NCBI GenBank assembly: GCA_003516705.1
Contig: DPCJ01000163.1
Location: 1 to 6,388, forward strand
Length of the DNA: 6,388 nucleotides
From: Prolixibacteraceae bacterium
Lineage (GTDB): Bacteria; Bacteroidota; Bacteroidia; Bacteroidales; Prolixibacteraceae
Direction: 5' to 3'
Shown: positions 1-6,296 of the stretch, in pieces
How the letters are laid out: each line of letters begins with the position of its first letter
Numbering within the stretch: the stretch's first letter is position 1
Made by a program: the position numbers and the translations under genes
The notes under the pieces: generated by a model
What the model was told of the DNA's origin: nothing
Database searches by the model: none
What the model saw: only the letters and a program-made list of their open reading frames with translations

Positions 1-383
1 TCCAGCTGCCTTCGGCACAGGTTCTGACTTTACTCGGTGAGGATGGAATCAGAACCATGGTAAGCAATCATTACGATTTGCTTATTCAAAGCGAAATAAA
101 GGAGTTATTTCCAAAAAATCCGGTTGCACTTGAAAAGGCAAAAGAACATGCTGCCGACTTTTTTATTCAGATTTGTGGTGGACCAATGTATTTTAACAAA
201 CACCGCGGAAAACCAATGCTCAACCGCCGGCACCTGCCTTTTTCTATTACAGCTGAAGGACGCGAAGTATGGCTGGACTGTTATCGTGTGCCACTGCTGA
301 AAACCGGCCTCCCTGAACCTGTTTTACTCTCTTTCTGGAAATATCTCGATGTTTTTTCGAAATGGATGGTAAATTCGCACTGA
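1..383 (+). CDS. Group II truncated hemoglobin (5' partial)
   Basis: This is a heme protein of the bacterial globin family (PF01152), expected in the cytoplasm and able to bind O2 or NO; the physiological role is not readable here. The frame is open from base 3 to the stop at 381-383, and the 18 codons before the first ATG (57) read like globin helix A/B (LLGEDGIRT), so ATG57 is internal and the gene starts outside the window. Counting from that ATG, the expected group II positions are present: Tyr6 (B10), Phe18 (CD1, in LFPKN), the CGGP turn at 40-43, proximal His59 (F8, in RRHLPF) and Trp72 (G8, in REVWLDCY). His59 is encoded at 231-233. These assignments rest on remembered alignment to mycobacterial GlbO. 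The C-terminus looks intact. The following gene is separated by 113 nt and appears unrelated. Confidence 0.85.
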   Translation, partial: QLPSAQVLTLLGEDGIRTMVSNHYDLLIQSEIKELFPKNPVALEKAKEHAADFFIQICGGPMYFNKHRGKPMLNRRHLPFSITAEGREVWLDCYRVPLLKTGLPEPVLLSFWKYLDVFSKWMVNSH

Positions 384-496
384 ACAAGGAGGATTAACAA
401 TTTATAACAATTCTTATTACCAAGTAAACATTAGTATTAATCTGGTGTTTATTAACTGAATAACACTTGAAAAATTTATCAACTCATAAATAATTA

Positions 497-1555
497 ATGA
501 TGAAACTGTACAATTTTTTGTTTTTTGCTGTGTTTGTTGCAGCACTTTATTCATGTTCACCAAAACCGGCTCAGCCTGTTGAACAAGCCAATGTAAAATA
601 TTATCGCGGACTGCTTTTCAGCGAATCACCATGGGATACCGAACGCGGTTCACACGAAATTACCGCTCCGGATGCAAAAACCATTAACAACTTTAAATTT
701 ACCTGGAACGAAAATAATCAGCTTGTTTCGGTAGAATACAACCGCAACGACTCGTTATTGAATTACTCACCCATGGGTCCGGCAAAAATTACATACACCT
801 ACGAAGGCGACTTGCAGGTAAAACATTCATTCGACGAAAAAGGCCAGCCTGTGCAGGATGACGGAGCATCGGTTTATGAATATAAACTCGATACTGCCGG
901 GATGCGTGTTGCACTCAGGTTTCTTGATGACGCTGGACAACCGGCAGAAAACCGCAACAAAATCAGCAATTTTGTATGGTCGAAAACTGATGACGGAATG
1001 ATTCGTGAACTCAGATACAACCTTGCGGGCGACTCGGTAGTGATGAATCCATTCTGTCCGTTCTATGAACTACGTTTTTCATACGATGAAAAGGGGTATC
1101 TCACACGCATGGCCAATTATGATAACGACACATTGTATAACTGCACTGCCGAGAACTGCGGTGATGTCGGTGTTTCCTATTTCAAATTCGAAAATAATGA
1201 AGCCGGTGATTTATTGACCTTCTCGGTTCACAACACCACAGGCCGCATGTCAAATCTTTTCTGGGGCTGGGCAAAAAGAGTTAACACTGTTGATGCCAAC
1301 GGGTATGTTACCGAAACCGCGATGTTCGACCAGGATGATGAATACCTCGGTGGCAAAGGCGTACCGGTTACACAAACTGTTTATGATGAACATGGTGCTC
1401 CGGTGAAAAGAACTTCGATGGATAAAGACCGGAATGTGATAAATGACCCTAACAGCGGAGTTGCAGTTACCGAGTTTAAATACGACGAAGTTGGACGCAG
1501 AACAGAAACCCTGCGTTTCGACAAAGACGGAAATCCGGTTGAAAATAAGCAGTAA
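497..1555 (+). CDS. Lipoprotein with YD/RHS-like repeats
   Basis: A 352-residue exported lipoprotein of unknown function. Residues 1-20 form a lipoprotein signal peptide: Lys3, a hydrophobic stretch, and lipobox LYSC with the lipidated Cys at 20. The mature part is made almost wholly of loose repeats of about 20-40 residues of the form aromatic-x-Y-D-E-x-G ... R-x-[FY]-D-x-x-G-x-P-V. The clearest copies are near residues 100-119, 127-150, 192-211, 261-280, 293-315 and 326-348. They resemble the YD repeats of RHS proteins, which form beta-strand-rich shells or sheets, but there is no RHS core box and no toxin domain. Two possible starts are adjacent (ATG ATG at 497 and 500); upstream sequence is AT-rich without a Shine-Dalgarno, so 497 is kept. 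A hairpin terminator follows the stop, so the gene is probably monocistronic. Likely location is periplasmic or at the outer membrane; binding partners cannot be inferred. Confidence 0.8.
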   Translation: MMKLYNFLFFAVFVAALYSCSPKPAQPVEQANVKYYRGLLFSESPWDTERGSHEITAPDAKTINNFKFTWNENNQLVSVEYNRNDSLLNYSPMGPAKITYTYEGDLQVKHSFDEKGQPVQDDGASVYEYKLDTAGMRVALRFLDDAGQPAENRNKISNFVWSKTDDGMIRELRYNLAGDSVVMNPFCPFYELRFSYDEKGYLTRMANYDNDTLYNCTAENCGDVGVSYFKFENNEAGDLLTFSVHNTTGRMSNLFWGWAKRVNTVDANGYVTETAMFDQDDEYLGGKGVPVTQTVYDEHGAPVKRTSMDKDRNVINDPNSGVAVTEFKYDEVGRRTETLRFDKDGNPVENKQ

Positions 1556-1574
1556 TAATTTTGCAATACTTAAT

Positions 1575-1615
1575 AAAGTTTTACTTCGGGGTTTTTCGCT
1601 CCGGAGTAAAACTTT
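1575..1615 (+). terminator. Hairpin terminator after the YD-repeat lipoprotein gene
   Basis: The arms 1575-1589 and 1601-1615 form a 15-bp stem with one G-U wobble (1586 with 1604) around an 11-nt T-rich loop. It starts 20 nt after the stop codon at 1555. The following T-tract is short and interrupted (TTTGTGTTTT), so termination efficiency is uncertain, but the long stem between two same-strand genes supports a terminator. Confidence 0.7.
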
Positions 1616-1666
1616 GTGTTTTCAGAATACAACAGTAAATAACTTTCTTCTAATCCGATTTTTGAA

Positions 1667-2695
1667 ATGAAAAGAATCACACCAATCGTTTTATTGGCTG
1701 CAGTTATCATTTTAACTGCATGTTCGGGAGGCCAGAAACAACCTGCTTCCGTCGATTCAACCTCAAAACAGGAAGCAGCTAAACCTGTTGAAATAAACAA
1801 CGAGGCAAAATTGCTGCTTGATTATCTTGCCAAAAACGGCGACTATGTAAACAGTCGTGAATTCCCGTCATTAATTAGCGCCGAACCTGCTTTTGAAGTA
1901 CTTGAAGCAAAAACACTGGTAATTGATATGCGGAAACCCGAAGTGTATAAAAAGGGGCATATAAAAGGAGCTGTTAATGTTGAAATGTCCGACCTGCCGA
2001 TTTATTTTTCAGAAAAAATAAAACCTTTTGAGTATGATAACATTATTCTGGCCAGTTACTCAGGGCAAAGTTCGAGTTACGCCACATCACTGTTGCGATT
2101 GATGGGTTACGGGAATGTTTTTTCGCTTCGCCATGGAATGAGTGGCTGGAACCCGAAAATGGACAATAAATGGGCTGCCGGTATTTCGTCGGAATATGAA
2201 TCTAAGCTTGACTCTACTACTTATAACAAAGCTGCTGCCGGCGATTTCCCAACATTAAATACCGGGAAAAGCACGGGTGCTGAAATTTTTGATACGAAGA
2301 TAACTTCACTGTTCAGCGAGTACGAAAAAGCGCACATTAGTGCCGATTCAGTATTTGCACATCCCGAAAAGTATTACATCATAAACTACGAACGAAAAGA
2401 TAAATACGACACAGGCCATATTCCCGGGGCTGTACGTTATAAACCAGGTGGCACACTCGGAATTGTGGCTGAAATGCAGACCATTCCTGCGGACAAGGAA
2501 GTGGTGGTTTACTGCGGAACCGGTCATAACTCAGCTTTTGTAACAGCTTACCTGCGGTTGTTCGGGTACAATGCCAAAACACTTCGGTTTGGAAATAACT
2601 CGTTTATGCACAATAAAATGGTTCGTGAAGAACAAACCATGTCGTGGCAGCCTTACCAAAAGAGCGATACAAAGAATCTTCCGGTTGTAAAATAA
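1667..2695 (+). CDS. Lipoprotein with two rhodanese domains (first degenerate)
   Basis: A 342-residue exported lipoprotein. The signal peptide runs to lipobox LTAC with Cys19, followed by a polar linker rich in Ser, Lys and Gln. Domain 1 (about 64-170) has the rhodanese signatures VIDMRKPEVYKKGHIKGAVN (85-104) and GMSGW (157-161). Its active-site loop reads SYSGQSS, so the catalytic Cys is replaced by Ser130 (codon 2054-2056). Domain 2 (about 213-320) has GHIPGA (250-255) and an intact loop CGTGHNS with Cys283 (codon 2513-2515), though the usual Asp before the Arg position is Asn240 and the C-terminal GGxxxW is replaced by GNNSF. Rhodaneses carry persulfide sulfur on this Cys; sulfur transfer in the periplasm is inference from the family. 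The stop is 12 nt before the DUF2231 gene, which suggests an operon. The start follows A/T-rich sequence. The architecture recalls thiosulfate sulfurtransferases with an inactive N-domain, but the extracytoplasmic location is notable. Confidence 0.85.
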   Translation: MKRITPIVLLAAVIILTACSGGQKQPASVDSTSKQEAAKPVEINNEAKLLLDYLAKNGDYVNSREFPSLISAEPAFEVLEAKTLVIDMRKPEVYKKGHIKGAVNVEMSDLPIYFSEKIKPFEYDNIILASYSGQSSSYATSLLRLMGYGNVFSLRHGMSGWNPKMDNKWAAGISSEYESKLDSTTYNKAAAGDFPTLNTGKSTGAEIFDTKITSLFSEYEKAHISADSVFAHPEKYYIINYERKDKYDTGHIPGAVRYKPGGTLGIVAEMQTIPADKEVVVYCGTGHNSAFVTAYLRLFGYNAKTLRFGNNSFMHNKMVREEQTMSWQPYQKSDTKNLPVVK

Positions 2696-2707
2696 AATAT
2701 ATTCAGT

Positions 2708-3133
2708 TTGATTGCTTTAGAGCATATTCACCCGATGGTGGTTCATTTCCCCATAGCCCTTATTATTGGAGGGTATGTGGCAGAAATTACACATCTGTTT
2801 TTCAGGAAAGAACCAGTTCTGAAGGTTTTTCATTTCTGGCTGTTGGCAGCAGGTTCGGTGTCGGCGTTTGCTGCGTATTTCAGCGGGGCATTTCTAACAA
2901 GCGCCGTACCGCCTGAAGCAACGGTTGTGTTCAGTCGCCACGAACTATTTGCAGAGCTTACAGTTTTTACCACACTCGTTAACACTGCGCTGATGCTTTA
3001 CCTGAAACTGGAGAAAAAAGATGAAACAAAGTTGAAGTGGCTGACTTTTGTGTTGAATTCTATAACGGTTATTTTACTTTTCATCACCGGGCATAACGGT
3101 GGTGTGCTGGTTTATGAATATTTACTGAAATAA
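2708..3133 (+). CDS. DUF2231 family four-helix membrane protein (TTG start)
   Basis: A 141-residue integral membrane protein. Hydrophobic helices are seen at about 10-32, 41-66, 79-99 and 109-127, with a charged loop near 101-110. The N-terminal HIHPMVVHFPIAL (6-18) and C-terminal GHNGGVLVY (128-136) match the conserved ends of DUF2231. Biochemical function is not established; the conserved His residues (6, 8, 13, 129, and also 42 and 78) could bind heme or metal, which is speculation. The chosen start is TTG at 2708, because the next ATG (2735) would remove the conserved HIHP stretch and the frame reaches the stop of the preceding gene only four codons upstream. The gene lies 12 nt after the rhodanese lipoprotein in the same frame, implying co-transcription and perhaps a shared membrane or periplasmic task. 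Confidence 0.8.
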   Translation: MIALEHIHPMVVHFPIALIIGGYVAEITHLFFRKEPVLKVFHFWLLAAGSVSAFAAYFSGAFLTSAVPPEATVVFSRHELFAELTVFTTLVNTALMLYLKLEKKDETKLKWLTFVLNSITVILLFITGHNGGVLVYEYLLK

Positions 3134-3164
3134 AAGCTTGAGTGAGCTTCGAAAAAGATTTTTC
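3134..3164 (+). terminator. Possible weak hairpin terminator after the DUF2231 gene
   Basis: Directly after the stop codon, AAGCT (3134-3138) pairs with AGCTT (3145-3149) around a 6-nt loop. It is followed by a second small A/T palindrome, GAAAAA with TTTTTC (3151-3164), and then a T-rich run. The stems are short, so this is only a candidate end for the rhodanese/DUF2231 transcript before the tRNA gene. Confidence 0.3.
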
Positions 3165-3198
3165 ATTTTTGGGAATTACTTACCAATAAAAATATTTT

Positions 3199-3206
3199 TA
3201 TATTTG
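3199..3206 (+). promoter_or_regulatory. Bacteroidota -7 promoter box for the tRNA gene
   Basis: TATATTTG matches the Bacteroidota primary sigma -7 consensus TAnnTTTG at every defined base and lies 12 nt before the first tRNA base, a sensible distance for a short 5' leader. A convincing -33 TTTG at normal spacing is absent; the nearest TTTG (3168-3171) is 27 nt upstream, longer than usual. Confidence 0.55.
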
Positions 3207-3218
3207 CAGCCGCAAAAG

Positions 3219-3292
3219 GGGGGATTAGCTCAGTTGGCTAGAGCGTTTGACTGGCAGTCAAAAGGTCATCGGTTCGATTCCGATATTCTCCA
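3219..3292 (+). tRNA. tRNA-Ala(GGC)
   Basis: A 74-nt tRNA with a complete cloverleaf. The acceptor stem is 3219-3225 with 3285-3291, including the G3-U70 wobble (3221 with 3289) that is the alanine identity element. The D stem is GCTC/GAGC (3228-3231, 3241-3244). The anticodon stem is TTTGA/TCAAA (3246-3250, 3258-3262) with loop CTGGCAG and anticodon GGC at 3253-3255, which reads GCC and GCU codons. The T stem is ATCGG/CCGAT with loop TTCGATT. The discriminator is A3292 and no CCA is encoded, so CCA is added after transcription. It has its own -7 box upstream and a hairpin terminator downstream, and appears to be a single-gene transcript. No integrase or repeat of its 3' end is visible nearby. 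Confidence 0.96.
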
Positions 3293-3303
3293 CTTGAAAA
3301 GAC

Positions 3304-3339
3304 AAAGAGTTACAAAGATTAAATTTGTAGCTCTTTTTT
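3304..3339 (+). terminator. Intrinsic terminator of the tRNA, probably bidirectional
   Basis: Arms 3304-3316 and 3324-3336 form a 13-bp stem with one G-U wobble (3310 with 3330) around a 7-nt loop, and the descending arm runs into a six-T tract (3334-3339). It begins 11 nt after the tRNA. It also lies 4 nt beyond the stop codon of the convergent minus-strand oxidoreductase gene, and read from that side it is followed by a T-rich stretch, so it can serve both transcripts. Confidence 0.8.
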
Positions 3340-3343
3340 CGTT

Positions 3344-4738
3344 TTAAATCTCCTTTAAAATTTCACGTGCTATTAATACACCGTTTACCGATGCTTGCAT
3401 CAGCCCGCGGGTGATTCCGGCGCCATCGCCTCCCACATACAGATTTTTAATGGTATCAGTCTGAAATCCGGAGTTTACCTTTATTTTATTGGAATAGAAT
3501 TTAACTTCAACACCATACAATAGTGTTTCGTCGCTTGCCAGCCCCGGACTCACCTTATCGAGCGCCTGAATCATTTCGATAATGTCGGTCATAATCCGGT
3601 AGGGTAAAACTAAGCTCAAATCTCCCGGAATTGCATCTTTCAGTGTTGGAATTATATTGTTGCGGAACAGTCGTTCGGGCGTGGTCCGCCGCCCGCGAAT
3701 GAGGTCACCAAAACGCTGCACAAGAATTTTGTGCTGTGTAAGCATGTTGGCCAAATCTGCGATGTGTTTACCAAATTCGATGGGTGCATTGAAAGGCTCG
3801 GTAAATTTTTGCGACACCAGCAACGCAAAATTTGTGTTGTTGCTTTTCAGGTCTTTGTAGCTGTGCCCGTTAACCACAGCAAGATTGTTGTCGTAATATT
3901 CCGACGACACAAAACCACCCGGATTGGAACAGAATGTGCGCACTTTATCATCAAAAGTTTTTGTGTAATGCACAAGCTTGGCTTCATAAAAATTTTCGTT
4001 GATTTCATGCATGATTTCGTTGCGGCACTCCAGGCGAACACCAATATCAACAACCCCAACTTCGGTATTGATGTTATGGGTTTCGCACATTTTCAACAAC
4101 CAGTTGGAGCCTTCCCGCCCAACGGTAACAACCACTTTCGCGGCAAAAATGGGTTCATCATTCACCACAACCCCTTTAATTGTTCCGTCATCGAAAATAA
4201 AATCAGTAACCGGCTTGCGGAAGAGTATTTCAACTCCTTTTGAACTGATAAAATCGAAGAGTGATTTGTAAAGTGTTTGTGTTTTTTCGGTTCCTAAATG
4301 TCTGACCGGACAATGCACCAGCCGAAGGTTTGCTTCGATTGATTTCTTCTGAATTTCACGCATGGCAGGAGAAATTTCAGCTCCATGTACACGGGGATCA
4401 CCACCAAATTCAAGATAAATTTTGTCGGCGTAGGCAATCATTTCTGTAGCTGCTTCAACACCGATATAATCAGAAATTGTTCCGCCCACCTCGTGTGAAA
4501 GCGACAGTTTTCCATCAGAAAAAGCACCTGCTCCAGCCCATCCTGTGGTAATGTTACAGGGTTTGCAATGCACACAAATTCCGCCGTTGGTATGTTTCGG
4601 ACATTTACGTTTGTAAATTCCGTTGCCTTTTTCAAGCATCAGAATTTTGAGTCCGGGCCTGGTTTTTATTAGTTCGTAAGCAGTAAAAATGCCGGCAGGA
4701 CCGGCACCAACTATTATTACATCGTATTGTTTGTTCAT
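3344..4738 (-). CDS. COG2509-type FAD-dependent dehydrogenase with four-Cys cluster
   Basis: A 464-residue soluble flavoprotein of the uncharacterised FAD-dependent dehydrogenase group (COG2509); substrate unknown. The N-terminal dinucleotide fold has DVIIVGAGPAG (6-16) and the ribose-binding acidic residue Glu36 in LMLEKG. A Cys-rich insertion follows, with Cys46, Cys55, Cys58 and Cys61, just before the GAGAFSDGKL loop (69-78). The C-terminal FAD contact is NLYVGGDGAGITRG (432-445). VVVTVGREG (202-210) is the second flavin-fold strand typical of two-domain oxidoreductases. The Cys spacing C-x8-C-x2-C-x2-C suggests a zinc or iron-sulfur site, which is inference; I recall such Cys as common in this family. 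No signal peptide is seen, so the protein should be cytoplasmic. The gene follows the TonB_C-like gene after 60 nt and converges on the tRNA terminator. Length is typical and the frame is intact. Confidence 0.85.
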   Translation of the reverse strand: MNKQYDVIIVGAGPAGIFTAYELIKTRPGLKILMLEKGNGIYKRKCPKHTNGGICVHCKPCNITTGWAGAGAFSDGKLSLSHEVGGTISDYIGVEAATEMIAYADKIYLEFGGDPRVHGAEISPAMREIQKKSIEANLRLVHCPVRHLGTEKTQTLYKSLFDFISSKGVEILFRKPVTDFIFDDGTIKGVVVNDEPIFAAKVVVTVGREGSNWLLKMCETHNINTEVGVVDIGVRLECRNEIMHEINENFYEAKLVHYTKTFDDKVRTFCSNPGGFVSSEYYDNNLAVVNGHSYKDLKSNNTNFALLVSQKFTEPFNAPIEFGKHIADLANMLTQHKILVQRFGDLIRGRRTTPERLFRNNIIPTLKDAIPGDLSLVLPYRIMTDIIEMIQALDKVSPGLASDETLLYGVEVKFYSNKIKVNSGFQTDTIKNLYVGGDGAGITRGLMQASVNGVLIAREILKEI

Positions 4739-4798
4739 GCTGAAAATGATTTGGTTTCAGAAAGTACTAAATTATAATTTTCAGATTGAATTAACAGG

Positions 4799-5674
4799 TC
4801 AATTTATCATCCAGTACATCATTCCCTTTTTCATTTCGAGATAATCGAAATCGTATTTATTGTAGATGAAATTGATAGGAAATATCAGAAAATAACTGAC
4901 GGGTTCACCATTCAGTTTTGCAGGTACCCAGGCACCCTCAAGTTTTGAGAAAGCATTCACAAGTATTCCGTTTAGTATCTGGCTGATACCTTTAACAATC
5001 TGTACTCGACCAATCTCGCCATCTTTTGTAATTACAAGCCCAACCACCATTTTCCCTTCTACGGTTAGCAAGTCGAATTTTGCATCTTGAATTGCCTGCC
5101 TGATTTGCTGGTTTAAAAAACCAACACCCGGCTCAAAACGAGGTTCGCTGTCAACCGAATAAAAAATATTTTCAATTAAAGGTCTTCCGTCGGGGAGCCA
5201 GGTTTTATTCGAAACCAACTCGTTATTTCTATAAATCGAGACTGATTTTTCAGCACCTGAGTTGTACCGCTCTTTTATCTCCCCATCCAATAGCAGCGGA
5301 ACCTTCTGTTTTGTAATGCCAGTACGTTTCATCGCAGTATTTAATCTGTCAGTAAATTCGAATCTGCCATCAGAAAGCGGCTTAAAAGTTCTGATCAGCT
5401 TTCCTGTAAATTCATCGCTTTTTATCTGTACACCGTAAACCGAATCATTTTGTGGTTTCAATTTTTCGTTGAGAACCAGTAGCCAGCCTTGTTCTGTATT
5501 TTTATATGTTTTTATTTTCACTATTCCACTGCCTTTAAAATCCACTTTTTTCATCATGTCCTGTTTGCCCGAAGGGTTCAATTTTCCGTTTACACCAAAA
5601 AAGTAAACTGTATCTTTTTGACCCGTTGAAACCAGCGGTAACAATAAAATAATCAGGTAAATCAGTTTTTTCAT
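4799..5674 (-). CDS. Secreted protein with MORN/YwqK-like segment and TonB C-terminal-like domain
   Basis: A 291-residue exported protein. Residues 1-19 are a Sec signal peptide (MKKLIYLIILLLPLVSTGQ, cleavage probably near 18-20) with no lipobox Cys. The middle (about 128-172) has the GxxxxYxxGxxxxxxxYxxNELVxxxxWxxDGxPL pattern of MORN_2/YwqK repeats. Residues about 182-270 match the TonB C-terminal fold: VEGKMVVGLVITKDGEIGRVQIVKG, then the helix with LVNAFSKLEG, then WVPAKLNGEPVSYFLIFPINF. There is no N-terminal transmembrane anchor kept after cleavage and no Pro-rich spacer, so it is unlikely to be a classical energy-coupling TonB; in Bacteroidota, stand-alone TonB_C domains occur in many secreted proteins of unknown role. 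The start lies 12 nt after the rnhB stop, which suggests co-transcription. A 21-residue charged and aromatic tail extends past the domain. Confidence 0.8.
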   Translation of the reverse strand: MKKLIYLIILLLPLVSTGQKDTVYFFGVNGKLNPSGKQDMMKKVDFKGSGIVKIKTYKNTEQGWLLVLNEKLKPQNDSVYGVQIKSDEFTGKLIRTFKPLSDGRFEFTDRLNTAMKRTGITKQKVPLLLDGEIKERYNSGAEKSVSIYRNNELVSNKTWLPDGRPLIENIFYSVDSEPRFEPGVGFLNQQIRQAIQDAKFDLLTVEGKMVVGLVITKDGEIGRVQIVKGISQILNGILVNAFSKLEGAWVPAKLNGEPVSYFLIFPINFIYNKYDFDYLEMKKGMMYWMIN

Positions 5675-5686
5675 CTCAATATCAGG

Positions 5687-6292
5687 TTAAAATTGTAGCA
5701 CAAGCTGTTCGTTCAGCAACCTGAACGATTTGCGATGGTATTTCGTAATACCGCAGCTGGCAATGGCAGCGCGGTGTTTTACTGTTGGATAGCCTTTGTT
5801 GGTTTTCCAGTCGTAAGCCGGAAATTCACCGTGAATGTTCAGCATAAAATCATCACGGTAAGTTTTTGCAAGCACCGAGGCGGCAGCGATTGAAAGAAAT
5901 CGTCCGTCACCTTTAATCATGCAGGTAAACGGAATGTTGGTTTGTGGTCTGAAGCGGTTTCCATCAATTAACAAATGTTCAGGTTGAATCTTAAGCTTTT
6001 GAACTGCCCTGTTCATTGCCAGAAATGAGGCATTCAAAATGTTTACTTCGTCGATTTCGTTGTTGTCAACGGCTTCAACAGCCCAGGCCAAAGCTTCCTT
6101 TTCGATGAGTGGGCGCAGTTCGTACCGCTGCTTTTCGGTAAGTTTTTTTGAGTCATCAAGCAAGTCGTTTTCAAAATCAGGTGGCAAAATTACTGCCGCT
6201 GCGAAAACCGGACCCGCCAGACATCCGCGGCCAGCCTCATCGCACCCGGCCTCCAGTATATTTTCTTTATAAAATGAAAGTAATTTTGACAT
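5687..6292 (-). CDS. rnhB: Ribonuclease HII
   Basis: RNase HII cleaves the RNA strand of RNA/DNA hybrids and starts ribonucleotide excision repair by cutting 5' of single ribonucleotides in DNA; it acts in the cytoplasm. With the start at 6292 the protein has 201 residues, the usual size. Family motifs in order are AGCDEAGRGCLAGPV (15-29), DSKKL (47-51), LLIDGNRF (107-114), KGDGRFLSIAAASVLAKTYRD (127-147) and WKTNKGYPT with the downstream His (162-173). The expected catalytic acidic residues are Asp18, Glu19, Asp110 and Asp129, and the GRG substrate-recognition motif is 21-23. An in-frame ATG at 6319 would add nine residues (MLKCLNAKK) made from a short tandem repeat; the 6292 start fits the family N-terminus and follows an A-rich run, so it is preferred. 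It is the first clear gene of a minus-strand cluster with the TonB_C-like gene. Confidence 0.95.
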   Translation of the reverse strand: MSKLLSFYKENILEAGCDEAGRGCLAGPVFAAAVILPPDFENDLLDDSKKLTEKQRYELRPLIEKEALAWAVEAVDNNEIDEVNILNASFLAMNRAVQKLKIQPEHLLIDGNRFRPQTNIPFTCMIKGDGRFLSIAAASVLAKTYRDDFMLNIHGEFPAYDWKTNKGYPTVKHRAAIASCGITKYHRKSFRLLNEQLVLQF

Positions 6293-6296
6293 TTTT

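Noticed and set aside
425..451. Inverted repeat TAAACA / TGTTTA with 15-nt spacing after the globin gene
   Set aside because: Only 6 A/T-rich base pairs with a long loop and no T-tract; likely chance in AT-rich DNA. No convincing -7 box is seen in 384-496 either.
497..1555. RHS toxin or polymorphic toxin system
   Set aside because: The protein is short, lipidated, lacks a core box and toxin domain, and no immunity gene follows.
1613..1647. Possible promoter TTTG with TAACTTTC before the rhodanese gene
   Set aside because: The -7 box lacks the final G and the TTTG overlaps the terminator stem, so support is too weak to list.
1381..1800. Small ORFs on both strands around the 1575-1615 hairpin
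   Set aside because: They overlap the lipoprotein genes or translate through the terminator, with no signal peptide or motif.
2644..2916. 90-codon plus-strand ORF overlapping the rhodanese/DUF2231 junction
   Set aside because: It is a shifted frame of the DUF2231 gene; the true frame has the conserved motifs and membrane helices.
3219..3343. tRNA as an integration site for a mobile element
   Set aside because: No repeat of the tRNA 3' end, no integrase and no change in gene character on either side.
3138..3347. Plus-strand 69-codon ORF containing GLAQLARAFDWQSKGHRFDS
   Set aside because: It is the translation of the tRNA-Ala gene, a well-known false protein; no coding evidence outside the tRNA.
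3657..4271. Several plus-strand ORFs opposite the oxidoreductase
   Set aside because: They overlap a well-supported gene in full, have no recognisable domain, and mirror its codons on the other strand.
4740..4760. Short hairpin CTGAAA / TTTCAG before the oxidoreductase start
   Set aside because: Six base pairs around a 9-nt loop directly before a start codon; no T-tract and no match to a known riboswitch or leader.
4799..5674. Classical TonB energy transducer
   Set aside because: The N-terminus looks like a cleavable signal peptide, there is no Pro-rich spacer, and no exbB/exbD is nearby.
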